A stretch of DNA of 5,229 nucleotides from Pseudomonadota bacterium (GCA_023413605.1 JAEZPL010000822.1:1-5229), one strand, 5' to 3'. Counted from the first letter of the stretch, positions 1 to 5,229 are shown. The notes: generated by a model not told the origin, from the sequence alone. Program-made: numbers and translations.

Positions 1-45
1 TGGAAGCCATCAAACGCCTTCGGTATAAGACCGCGACCGCGGTCC

Positions 46-63
46 CGGCCGCACGTGCGGCCG
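46..63. repeat. 18-bp perfect palindrome
   Basis: CGGCCGCAC is followed directly by its reverse complement GTGCGGCCG, with no spacer. An RNA hairpin would have to open the central bases to form a loop. On DNA it has the symmetry of a dimeric protein site. A second perfect palindrome, GACCGCGGTC, lies immediately upstream at 35-44. Function unknown. Confidence 0.6.
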
Positions 64-105
64 AAGCCGGGCCTCTCGCGGGAACTTGGTTTCCGCTGGC
101 GGCAG

Positions 106-126
106 GCGGATGCCAGGGGCATCCGC
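106..126. repeat. 9-bp stem, 3-nt loop hairpin
   Basis: GCGGATGCC (106-114) and GGCATCCGC (118-126) are perfect reverse complements around the loop AGG. The stem is stable enough to form in RNA from either strand. No T-run follows on the plus strand, so it is not a textbook intrinsic terminator. It could be part of an extended 3' structure together with the hairpin at 156-181. Confidence 0.6.
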
Positions 127-155
127 TGAGAGCCGGCAAGTGAGGGCATGTGAAT

Positions 156-181
156 CTAAAGCGAATGGCAATTCGCTTTAG
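156..181 (-). terminator. Hairpin over the methyltransferase stop codon, candidate terminator
   Basis: CTAAAGCGAAT (156-166) and ATTCGCTTTAG (171-181) form a perfect 11-bp stem around a 4-nt loop. The TAA stop of the minus-strand methyltransferase gene (180-178) lies inside the stem, so the structure could form only after the terminating ribosome leaves. Neither strand has a long T-run after the stem, although the arms contain CTTTAG. It may act as a weak bidirectional terminator or as a 3'-end stabiliser. The inverted repeat is certain and the terminator role is inferred. Confidence 0.45.
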
Positions 182-1293
182 GGAAGGGGGCCGGTCACGT
201 ACAGGCCCACCCGCAGCCCGCCGTGCGACACCGACACCGCCGGGTCTGCGAAGGGCAGGCCGGTCGTCTTGGCCAGCGAGGGTTCGTTGGTGATCAACCC
301 AACCCGCCAGCCGGTGAATCCCGACAGGAGCGTGCGGCCGAGCGCCTGATAGAGCGGGTACAGGGCCTTCTTGTCGCCGATCCGGGCGCCGTAGGGCGGG
401 TTGACGATGACGAGCCCCGGCGGCCCTTCCGGCGGGACGAGGTCGCTGACGGCGTGCTGCCGGAACTCCGTCCAGGCGGCGACGCCCGCGCGCTCCGCGT
501 TGGCGCGGCTCATGTCGATGGCCCCGGCGTCGCGGTCGCTGCCGTAGAAGCGAACGGCAGGCTGGGTGCCTCCCCCGGCCGCACGCAGCCGCTGCCAGGC
601 GGCCTCGTCGAAGGTGGCGAGCTGTTCGAAGGCGAAACGGCGCGATCGGCCGGGGTTCAGGCCGGCGGCGATCTCCGCCGCCTCGATGACGAAGGTGCCG
701 GACCCGCACATCGGGTCCACCACCGGTTCGCTGCCGTCGAACCCGCACTGGCGCAGGAACAGAGCTGCCAGTGTTTCCCGCATCGGGGCCTTGTTGACCG
801 CTTCCTTGTGGCCGCGCTTGTGCAGGGATTCCCCGGAGGTGTCGACGCTGATGGTGCACAGGTCGTCGTCGATGCGTGCCTTGACCACGACCTCGGCCTC
901 GGCGGAGATCGGCGCGCCGAGTTCCTCCTGGATGGCCCGCTCGATCCGCTGGGTGGCGGCGCCCGCGTGGTAGATGCGGGAGGCCTTGCAGGACGCCTCG
1001 ACGCGCACCGGCACGTCCGGGCGCAGGATGTCGCCCCAGGCCACCTTGCGCGCGCGCTTGTCCAACTGGGCGAGATGCAAGGCGCGGAAGGCGCCGATAC
1101 GCGCCAGGACGCGGGTCGCGCCGCGGAGTTCGAGGTTCGCGCGCCAGACCTCCGGCCAGCCGCCCTGCACCGTCACGCCGCCTTTGCCCGGTGTGGGATC
1201 CTTGAAGCCCCTGCCCCGCACCTCCTCGCAAAGCGCGGATTCCAGGCCGGGGGAGGTCACGATGAAGATGTCGAAGTCGGCGTCTGTGGTCAT
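178..1293 (-). CDS. THUMP-domain class I SAM-dependent RNA methyltransferase, RlmL/YpsC-like
   Basis: This 371-residue cytoplasmic protein probably transfers a methyl group from SAM to a guanine N2 in 23S rRNA, as the RlmL/YpsC family does. A THUMP-type RNA-binding region spans about residues 43-155. It is followed by the family linker LHKRGHKEAVNKAPMRETLA (157-176) and a Rossmann methyltransferase domain. That domain has SAM motif I (DPMCGSGT, 193-200), an acidic residue at D253 in GSDRD, and the catalytic NPPY motif at 298-301. The length fits stand-alone YpsC-like enzymes, not the roughly 700-residue fused RlmKL of enterobacteria. I chose ATG 1293 because the fold begins at once (FDIFIVTSPGLE). 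Its purine-rich AGAGGG (1300-1295) sits unusually close, one base before the ATG. A TTG at 1347, overlapping the LysR stop, is the only nearby in-frame alternative and would add 18 residues. The gene lies 50 bp after the LysR gene on the same strand, so co-transcription is possible. The exact RNA target is inferred from the family. Confidence 0.9.
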   Translation of the reverse strand: MTTDADFDIFIVTSPGLESALCEEVRGRGFKDPTPGKGGVTVQGGWPEVWRANLELRGATRVLARIGAFRALHLAQLDKRARKVAWGDILRPDVPVRVEASCKASRIYHAGAATQRIERAIQEELGAPISAEAEVVVKARIDDDLCTISVDTSGESLHKRGHKEAVNKAPMRETLAALFLRQCGFDGSEPVVDPMCGSGTFVIEAAEIAAGLNPGRSRRFAFEQLATFDEAAWQRLRAAGGGTQPAVRFYGSDRDAGAIDMSRANAERAGVAAWTEFRQHAVSDLVPPEGPPGLVIVNPPYGARIGDKKALYPLYQALGRTLLSGFTGWRVGLITNEPSLAKTTGLPFADPAVSVSHGGLRVGLYVTGPLP

Positions 1294-1343
1294 GCCCTCT
1301 GCATAGCCTGAAGGCCCGCCGTCAGCGACCTTTTTCTCACGGA

Positions 1344-2237
1344 TCAAGCACCGGCCGCCTGTTTGCGGATCCAGGCGCGGAAGGCCTGGAGCGGGGGATA
1401 GGATTCCCGCTTGGTGGGCCATGCGAGATAATAGCGGCCGGGGCTTTCCACAGGGCCGTGCAGCGCCTCCGCCAGATCGCCGCGCGCAAGCTCGGCCTCG
1501 AACAGGAAGCGGGGCAGCAGCGCCACGCCCATGCCGGACGTCGCGGCCTGCGCCACCGTGGCGAACTGGTCGATCAGCATGCCGCGGACACCTTCCGGCG
1601 ACACGCCCATGGCCTCGAACCAGCGTTCCCAGGCATCGGGGCGCGAGACGAGGTGCAGCAGCGGCGCGTCCAGCAGGTCCTTGGGTTCGGTGAAGCGGTG
1701 CCTGGCGAGCAGCGCCGGGCTGCAGGCCGGCACCACCGTCTCGCGCATCAGCGGGTCGAGTTCGGCGCCCGGCCAGTCCGGCGCGCCGAAATGGATGGCG
1801 GCGTCGACCTGATCCAGCTGAAAGTCGAAGGGCGCAAGCCGCGTTGTCAGGTTGACGGTGATGCCGGGATGCTCCGCCACGAAGCCGGGCAGCCGGGGCG
1901 CCAGCCAGCGCGTGCCGAAGGTCGGCAGGATCGCAAGGTTCAGGGTGCCGCCGTGCGGGTTGGCGCGGAAGTTCAGCGTGGCGGTGGAGATGTGCTGCAA
2001 CGCTTCCCGCACCTGCTGCGCGTAGGTTTCCCCCGCCAGGGTCAGGCGCACGGTCTGCCGTTCGCGCAGGAACAGCTCCGACCCCAGAATGTCCTCCAGC
2101 GCGCGGATCTGGCGGCTGACGGCGCTCTGGGTCAGGTTCAGCTCGGCGGCGGCGGCGGTGAAGCTCTGGTGCCGGGCCGCCGCCTCGAACGCGCTCAGCA
2201 GGGACATGGAGGGCAGGAACCGCCGCACGATCGCCAC
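1344..2237 (-). CDS. LysR-family transcriptional regulator, GcvA-type
   Basis: This 297-residue DNA-binding regulator has an N-terminal winged helix-turn-helix (about residues 8-66). Its recognition helix lies around TQSAVSRQI (36-44), preceded by FEAAARHQSFTAAAAELNL. A linker helix follows to about residue 95. A periplasmic-binding-protein-like effector domain starts near GGTLNLAILPTFGTRWLAPRLP (97-117), the pattern of the GcvA/AmpR branch. The open frame extends to a GTG at 2258. I prefer the GTG at 2237 because AAGGGG lies 6 nt upstream, while the GTGs at 2258 and 2228 lack a well-spaced ribosome site. The gene is divergent from the FAD oxidoreductase, the usual layout for a LysR activator and its target, with autoregulation likely from the shared region. 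The inducer cannot be told from sequence and is probably the amine or amino acid substrate of the neighbour. It is not necessarily a glycine-cleavage regulator. Confidence 0.93.
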   Translation of the reverse strand: MAIVRRFLPSMSLLSAFEAAARHQSFTAAAAELNLTQSAVSRQIRALEDILGSELFLRERQTVRLTLAGETYAQQVREALQHISTATLNFRANPHGGTLNLAILPTFGTRWLAPRLPGFVAEHPGITVNLTTRLAPFDFQLDQVDAAIHFGAPDWPGAELDPLMRETVVPACSPALLARHRFTEPKDLLDAPLLHLVSRPDAWERWFEAMGVSPEGVRGMLIDQFATVAQAATSGMGVALLPRFLFEAELARGDLAEALHGPVESPGRYYLAWPTKRESYPPLQAFRAWIRKQAAGA

Positions 2238-2243
2238 GTCATA

Positions 2244-2249
2244 CCCCTT
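2244..2249 (-). promoter_or_regulatory. Ribosome binding site deciding the LysR start
   Basis: Read on the minus strand this is AAGGGG, one mismatch from AAGGAG. It lies 6 nt before the GTG at 2237-2235. It favours that GTG over the GTG at 2258, which would put this site inside the coding region, and over the GTG at 2228, where spacing would be 15 nt. An ATG at 2242-2240 lies between the site and the GTG but is out of frame. Confidence 0.55.
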
Positions 2250-2287
2250 GTCCGGCACCCGGCACGTTCATTCCGATCCGTCATGAC

Positions 2288-2314
2288 ATTACACGGCAAC
2301 ATCGTTTGAAACAA
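2288..2314 (-). promoter_or_regulatory. Candidate promoter of the LysR gene
   Basis: On the minus strand TGTAAT (2293-2288) matches the TATAAT -10 hexamer at five of six positions. The best upstream -35-like hexamer is TTGTTT (2314-2309), but the 15-nt spacing is short. The -35 part overlaps the dyad at 2296-2324, which would suit autorepression. This is a weak motif call and needs a mapped transcription start. Confidence 0.3.
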
Positions 2315-2324
2315 CGAATGTTGC
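2296..2324. promoter_or_regulatory. Imperfect dyad, candidate LysR operator
   Basis: GCAACATCGTT (2296-2306) is mirrored by AACGAATGTTGC (2313-2324) around a 6-nt spacer, with one extra base in the right arm. The core TCGTT-N6-AACGA is perfectly symmetric and contains T-N11-A spacings typical of LysR boxes. It lies about 60 bp before the LysR start and 98 bp before the oxidoreductase ATG, the usual place for the regulator's recognition site. The symmetry is seen directly. Binding by the neighbouring LysR protein is inferred. Confidence 0.5.
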
Positions 2325-2334
2325 GCGGAAAGAT
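2306..2334 (+). promoter_or_regulatory. Candidate promoter of the FAD oxidoreductase
   Basis: TTGAAA (2306-2311) is a good -35 hexamer. At 17-nt spacing the -10 position holds AAAGAT (2329-2334), only three of six matches to TATAAT, which would suit an activator-dependent promoter. The -35 sits inside the dyad at 2296-2324. The resulting leader would be about 80 nt. Low confidence without a mapped start. Confidence 0.3.
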
Positions 2335-2344
2335 GATGCCCGTC

Positions 2345-2359
2345 GCGCATGACATGCGC
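2345..2359. promoter_or_regulatory. 15-bp perfect palindrome, second candidate operator
   Basis: GCGCATG (2345-2351) and CATGCGC (2353-2359) are exact reverse complements around a single A. The site is centred 71 bp upstream of the oxidoreductase ATG and would fall in the leader if the promoter at 2306-2334 is right. Its sequence is unrelated to the dyad at 2296-2324, so it may bind a different protein or be a chance palindrome in GC-rich DNA. Confidence 0.4.
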
Positions 2360-2384
2360 ACGCACCGGACCCCTGAGAAGCCGT

Positions 2385-2409
2385 CAGCACAACCCGCCAG
2401 CACAACCCG
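2385..2409 (+). repeat. Tandem duplication with 13-bp period in the leader
   Basis: CAGCACAACCCG occurs at 2385-2396 and again at 2398-2409, separated by a single C, giving two copies of a 13-bp unit. It ends right at the purine-rich ribosome site of the oxidoreductase. A 13-bp period would shift a reading frame, which agrees with this stretch being untranslated leader and supports the ATG at 2423 over the longer open frame starting with TTG at 2306. Confidence 0.7.
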
Positions 2410-2416
2410 AGAAAGG
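2410..2416 (+). promoter_or_regulatory. Ribosome binding site of the FAD oxidoreductase
   Basis: AGAAAGG lies 6 nt before the ATG at 2423-2425. It selects this start over in-frame upstream starts such as the TTG at 2306 and ATG at 2318, which would place the operator region and the tandem repeat inside the protein. Confidence 0.6.
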
Positions 2417-2422
2417 CGTCGC

Positions 2423-3706
2423 ATGAAGAACGATCCGCGCAGCCATGGCCTGTGGGAGCGCTCCGCTCCGCCGCCGCCCGCCACCGCCGCCCTGGAAGGC
2501 GACATCGCCGTGGACGTGGCGGTGATCGGCGCCGGCTTCACCGGCCTGTCGGCGGCGCTGCACCTCGCCCAGGGCGGCGCGTCGGTCGCCGTGCTGGAGG
2601 GAGTGGAGATCGGATTCGGCGGCTCCGGCCGCAACGTCGGCCTCGTCAACGCCGGCATGTGGGTCATGCCGGACGAGCTACCCGCCGTGCTGGGCGACAC
2701 GCACGGGAAGCGCCTGCTCAACCTGCTCGGCAACGCGCCGAGCGTGGTGTTCGACTTGGTCCGGCGGCACGGGATGGCCTGCGAGGCGGAGCATCGCGGC
2801 ACCCTGCACTGCGCCGTGGGCGCCAAGGGCTATGAGGAGATTCGGGAGCGCGCCCGGCAATGGCGGCAGCGCGGCGCCCCGGTCCACCTGCTGGACTCCG
2901 AGGACACCGCGCGCAAGGTCGGGACGCGGGCCTATTCCGGTTCGCTGCTCGACGAACGGGCCGGGACCATCCAGCCGCTCGCCTACGCCCGCGGGTTGGC
3001 CGCGGCGGCCATCGCCGCGGGTGCGGTCATCCACACGGCCAGCCCGGTGGAGGCGGTCGAAGACGAGGGCGCCGCGTGGCGCCTGCTGACGCCGCGCGGT
3101 TCCGTCCGTGCCCCGCGCGTCATCGTCGCCACCAACGCCTACACCAGCGCCGTCTGGCCGGAGGTGCGTGGCGAACTCGTCCACCTGCCTTACTTCAACC
3201 TCGCGACGAAGCCGCTCGACGAGGATCTGCGCCGCTCCATCCTGCCGGAGCGGCAGGGCGTGTGGGACACGCGCGAGGTGCTGAGTTCCTTCCGCTTCGA
3301 CCAGCAGGGCCGGCTGGTCTTCGGCAGCGTCGGCGCGCTGCGAGGGTCGGGGTTGGCGATCCACCGCGACTGGGGCCGGCGGGCGTTGGCGAAGCTGTTC
3401 CCGCAGCTCCGCGGCGTGGAGTTCGAATGCGAGTGGTACGGGCAGATCGGCATGACCGACAACAGCCTGCCGCGCTTCCACCGGCTCGGCCGGAACGTCG
3501 TGTCCTTCAGCGGCTACAACGGACGCGGCATCGCGCCGGGCACGGTGTTCGGGCGCTGCCTTGCGCAACTGATGCTCGGGGCCATCGGCGAAAACGACCT
3601 CCCGCTGCCGATCACCGCGCCCGAACCGGCCCGGCACAGGGCCGCGAAGGAAGCCTATTACGAGGCCGGCGCCCAGATTGTGCATTTCACCGGAGCCCGA
3701 TTCTAA
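2423..3706 (+). CDS. FAD-dependent amine/amino-acid oxidoreductase, DAO superfamily (PuuB/OrdL-like)
   Basis: This 427-residue flavoprotein probably oxidises the C-N bond of an amine or amino acid. The N-terminus (SHGLWERSAPPPP) is typical of the PuuB/OrdL branch and shows no signal peptide or membrane segment. The FAD-binding dinucleotide fold is clear: DVAVIGAGFTGL with G36-x-G38-x-x-G41, and E59 at the end of the second strand to bind the ribose. The motif GFGGSGRNVGLVNAG (64-78) follows, which contacts FAD near the isoalloxazine in this superfamily. The substrate-cap region occupies the middle, and the C-terminal FAD-binding segment has WYGQIGMTDN (338-347) and GYNGRGIAPGT (364-374). Length is normal for the family and the gene looks intact. 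It is divergent from the GcvA-type LysR gene, which likely regulates it. No aminotransferase, aldehyde dehydrogenase or transporter is present to reveal the pathway, so D-amino acid, glutamylpolyamine or opine-like substrates all remain possible. Confidence 0.9.
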   Translation: MKNDPRSHGLWERSAPPPPATAALEGDIAVDVAVIGAGFTGLSAALHLAQGGASVAVLEGVEIGFGGSGRNVGLVNAGMWVMPDELPAVLGDTHGKRLLNLLGNAPSVVFDLVRRHGMACEAEHRGTLHCAVGAKGYEEIRERARQWRQRGAPVHLLDSEDTARKVGTRAYSGSLLDERAGTIQPLAYARGLAAAAIAAGAVIHTASPVEAVEDEGAAWRLLTPRGSVRAPRVIVATNAYTSAVWPEVRGELVHLPYFNLATKPLDEDLRRSILPERQGVWDTREVLSSFRFDQQGRLVFGSVGALRGSGLAIHRDWGRRALAKLFPQLRGVEFECEWYGQIGMTDNSLPRFHRLGRNVVSFSGYNGRGIAPGTVFGRCLAQLMLGAIGENDLPLPITAPEPARHRAAKEAYYEAGAQIVHFTGARF

Positions 3707-3835
3707 CGACGCGGGAGTCTTGCTTTCCGGGCGGTGCGGTCACAGCTATCTGCGTGGCGTGGGCGCCCTGCCCGCAAACCGCCCCTGACTCCCAACGCTC
3801 CAAAAAGGAGGCGGCCCTCGCGGCCGAGAAAAATA
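3707..3835 (+). other. Intergenic region between oxidoreductase and pyk
   Basis: This 129-bp gap should hold the end of the oxidoreductase transcript and the pyk promoter. GGGCGGT (3729-3735) could pair with ACCGCCC (3778-3784). Inside that span, 3759-3764 can pair with 3770-3775 as a 6-bp stem including one G-T pair. No T-run follows, so there is no convincing intrinsic terminator. A loose promoter-like match, TTGCTT at 3720 with CTATCT at 3746, has a spacing of 20 nt, too long to trust. The pyk ribosome site lies at its right end. Confidence 0.45.
3805..3826 (+). promoter_or_regulatory. Displaced strong Shine-Dalgarno and bridging hairpin of pyk
   Basis: AAGGAGG (3805-3811) is a seven-base match to the anti-Shine-Dalgarno but lies 24 nt before the ATG. 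The next 15 nt form a GC-only stem, CGGCC (3812-3816) with GGCCG (3822-3826), around CTCGC. If folded, it leaves a 9-nt effective spacing. No ATG, GTG, TTG or CTG lies between the site and the ATG. A weak GAGA at 3826-3829 is the only closer alternative. CTCC at 3798-3801 could pair with GGAG at 3807-3810 and hide the site. Confidence 0.5.
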
Positions 3836-5229
3836 ATGCGTCGTCATCGCCGCGCGAAGATTGTTGCCACGGTCGGACCCGCCAGCAACACGCCTGAAAT
3901 GCTGAAGAGGCTGTTCCTGGCGGGCGTCGATACGTTCCGGCTGAACTTCAGCCACGGAACCCACGACGACCACGCCAAGGTCCATGCCGCCATCCGCGCC
4001 CTGGAGGTCGAGGTCGGCCGCCCCATCGGCATCCTTCAGGACCTTCAGGGGCCGAAGATCCGCGTCGGCACCATCCGCGACGGCAAGATCACCGTCACCG
4101 CCGGGGAGACCATCCGTTTCGTACTGAAGGGCGCCGACGGCGACAAGTCGGCGATTCCGCTGCCGCACCCGGAGATCTTCGCCGCCGTCGCGCCGGGGCA
4201 CAACCTGCTGATCGACGATGGCCGCGTGCGCGTCGCCGTCACCGGCCTGGGCGATGACTACATCGACGCCAAGGTCGTCACCGGCGGCGTGATCTCCAAC
4301 CGCAAGGGCGTCAACCTGCCCAGCACGGTGCTGGAACTGTCGCCCCTGACCGCCAAGGACCGCACCGACCTTGCCTTCGGCCTGGAACTGGGCGTCGACT
4401 GGGTGGCCATGTCCTTCGTGCAGAAGCCGGCGGACCTGCTGGAAGCGCGGGGTCTGATCGGCGACCGCGCCGGCCTGATGGCGAAGATCGAGAAGCCCGC
4501 CGCGCTGGACCGGATCGACGACATCATCCGCCTGTCGGACGCCATCATGGTGGCCCGCGGCGACCTGGGCGTGGAAATCCCGCACGAGGAGGTGCCCGGC
4601 CGGCAGAAGGAACTGGTGCGCGCCTGCCGCCTTGCGGTGAAGCCGGTGATCGTCGCCACGCAGATGCTCGATTCCATGGTCAACGCCCCGACCCCGACGC
4701 GGGCCGAGGCGTCGGACGTGGCGACGGCCATCTACGATGGCGCCGACGCGGTGATGCTGTCGGCGGAATCCGCTTCGGGCGCCTACCCGGCGGAGGCGGT
4801 CGAGATGATGGACCGCATCATCCGCAGCACCGAGCAGCACAAGCTGTACCGCTCGATCATCGACGCGTCCGACCCCGGCGAGGAGCAGACGGCGCCGCAC
4901 GCGGTCGCCGCGGCGGCGGCCGATCTGGCGGACGTGATCCACGCCTCCGCGATCGTGGCCTTCACCTCCAGCGGGACCACGGCGGCGCGCATCGCGCGCA
5001 GGCGCCCGGCGGTGCCGATTCTGGCGATCACGCCGCACGGAGCGGTGTCCCGGCGGCTGTGCCTGCTGTGGGGTGCGCACAGCATCCGGTCGGAGGACAT
5101 CCACACCTACGAGGAGATGGTGAAGCGCGCCATCGACATCGCGCAGACCCAGGGTTTCGCCAAGCCCAACGACCAGATGGTCGTGGTCGCCGGCATCCCC
5201 TTCGCCCAGGCCGGCACCACCAACAACCT
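3836..5229 (+). CDS. pyk: Pyruvate kinase, PykA-type (3' end outside window)
   Basis: This enzyme converts phosphoenolpyruvate and ADP to pyruvate and ATP, the last step of glycolysis/Entner-Doudoroff, in the cytoplasm. The window holds 464 codons. The visible end AGTTNN matches the family's last strand, so about ten residues are probably missing. The A-domain barrel starts with AKIVATVGPAS (7-17) and has RLNFSHG (35-41, phosphate and cation ligands). The lid B domain runs from about 72 to 165. The active site shows MAKIEKP (K217, E219), ARGDLGVEIP (D243 as Mg ligand) and ATQMLDSM (T275), followed by PTPTRAEASDVA and AVMLSAESASGAYP. The C domain (about 345 onward) has a phosphate-loop-like SSGTTA (378-383), so an allosteric effector such as AMP or a sugar phosphate is possible. 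D69-L-Q-G-P-K74-I-R-V77 matches the class reported as K+-independent. The only plausible start is the ATG at 3836, despite the distant ribosome site. No frame defect is visible. Confidence 0.96.
   Translation, partial: MRRHRRAKIVATVGPASNTPEMLKRLFLAGVDTFRLNFSHGTHDDHAKVHAAIRALEVEVGRPIGILQDLQGPKIRVGTIRDGKITVTAGETIRFVLKGADGDKSAIPLPHPEIFAAVAPGHNLLIDDGRVRVAVTGLGDDYIDAKVVTGGVISNRKGVNLPSTVLELSPLTAKDRTDLAFGLELGVDWVAMSFVQKPADLLEARGLIGDRAGLMAKIEKPAALDRIDDIIRLSDAIMVARGDLGVEIPHEEVPGRQKELVRACRLAVKPVIVATQMLDSMVNAPTPTRAEASDVATAIYDGADAVMLSAESASGAYPAEAVEMMDRIIRSTEQHKLYRSIIDASDPGEEQTAPHAVAAAAADLADVIHASAIVAFTSSGTTAARIARRRPAVPILAITPHGAVSRRLCLLWGAHSIRSEDIHTYEEMVKRAIDIAQTQGFAKPNDQMVVVAGIPFAQAGTTNN

Larger units (their letters stand above)
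1..155. other. Left-edge non-coding stretch rich in palindromes
   Basis: I find no gene here that I can support. One plus-strand frame stays open from the left edge to a TGA at 141-143, and could be the tail of an upstream gene, but its peptide (beginning EAIKRLRYKT) resembles no family I know. The stretch holds several perfect inverted repeats (35-44, 46-63, 106-126) and a possible longer pairing of CTTCGG (18-23) with CCGAAG (61-66) that would compete with the 46-63 palindrome. Such density fits the 3' region of an upstream transcript or a structured intergenic element. I see no tRNA-like cloverleaf. Confidence 0.5.

Noticed and set aside
3..143. Possible C-terminal tail of an upstream plus-strand gene
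   Set aside because: The frame is open to the left edge, but only 46 codons are visible and the Ala/Gly-rich peptide resembles no family I know. It could equally be chance.
223..1311. Plus-strand open frame of 362 codons opposite the methyltransferase
   Set aside because: The minus strand carries SAM motif I, NPPY and the THUMP region. The plus frame is compositional shadow.
1313..1343. Terminator between LysR and methyltransferase genes
   Set aside because: A five-T run is present at 1331-1335 on the plus strand, but no stem longer than 3 bp precedes it, and it is on the wrong strand for these genes.
1458..2309. Plus-strand open frame of 283 codons opposite the LysR gene
   Set aside because: It is antisense to a textbook LysR protein and has no family resemblance. 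It also runs through the divergent promoter region.
2306..2422. 39-residue N-terminal extension of the FAD oxidoreductase from TTG 2306
   Set aside because: It would place the dyads and the tandem repeat inside coding sequence, has no ribosome site, and the family N-terminus matches the ATG at 2423 with a good AGAAAGG.
2281..2826. Minus-strand open frame of 181 codons across the divergent region and the oxidoreductase 5' end
   Set aside because: It is Ser/Arg/Pro-rich with no domain, overlaps the promoter region, and is antisense to the FAD-binding fold.
2678..3685. Minus-strand open frame of 335 codons opposite the FAD oxidoreductase
   Set aside because: It shadows a gene with intact FAD motifs. 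The product is Arg/Pro/Gly-rich with no recognisable domain.
3746..5104. Long minus-strand open frame of 452 codons opposite pyk
   Set aside because: It is antisense to a clearly conserved pyruvate kinase. Its translation is a low-complexity mix rich in Arg, Gly, Asp and His with no motif, as expected from GC-rich third positions.

Overview
The window is GC-rich (roughly two thirds G+C by eye) chromosomal DNA. Its codon usage and a PykA-type pyruvate kinase starting MRRHRRAKIV fit an alphaproteobacterium, perhaps Azospirillum or another member of the Rhodospirillales. The taxonomic call is inference from style, not from a marker gene.

Layout. Positions 1-177 contain no gene I can support, but are rich in short perfect palindromes and end in an 11-bp hairpin that overlaps the stop codon of the first gene. 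On the minus strand follow two genes that could share a transcript: a GcvA-type LysR regulator (1344-2237), then a THUMP-domain RNA methyltransferase of the RlmL/YpsC type (178-1293). A divergent control region (2238-2422) separates the regulator from a plus-strand FAD-dependent oxidoreductase of the DAO/PuuB type (2423-3706). After a 129-bp gap comes pyruvate kinase (3836 to the right edge), which runs off the window about ten codons before its expected end.

How the genes work together. The divergent LysR-oxidoreductase pair is a classic arrangement in which the regulator binds the shared intergenic region and controls both itself and the catabolic enzyme. That region holds two dyads, at 2296-2324 and 2345-2359, that could be operators, and a 13-bp tandem duplication just before the oxidoreductase ribosome binding site. 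The enzyme probably oxidises an amine or amino acid, but its substrate cannot be read from the sequence. The methyltransferase and pyruvate kinase are housekeeping genes with no obvious link to the pair.

I see no mobile element, CRISPR array, tRNA, rRNA or clearly new multi-gene system. The most interesting details are regulatory. One is a full-strength Shine-Dalgarno placed 24 nt from the pyk start codon, with a GC-only hairpin in between that would restore normal spacing. Others are the dyads in the divergent promoter region and the Leu-Gln...Lys...Val signature that predicts a K+-independent pyruvate kinase.
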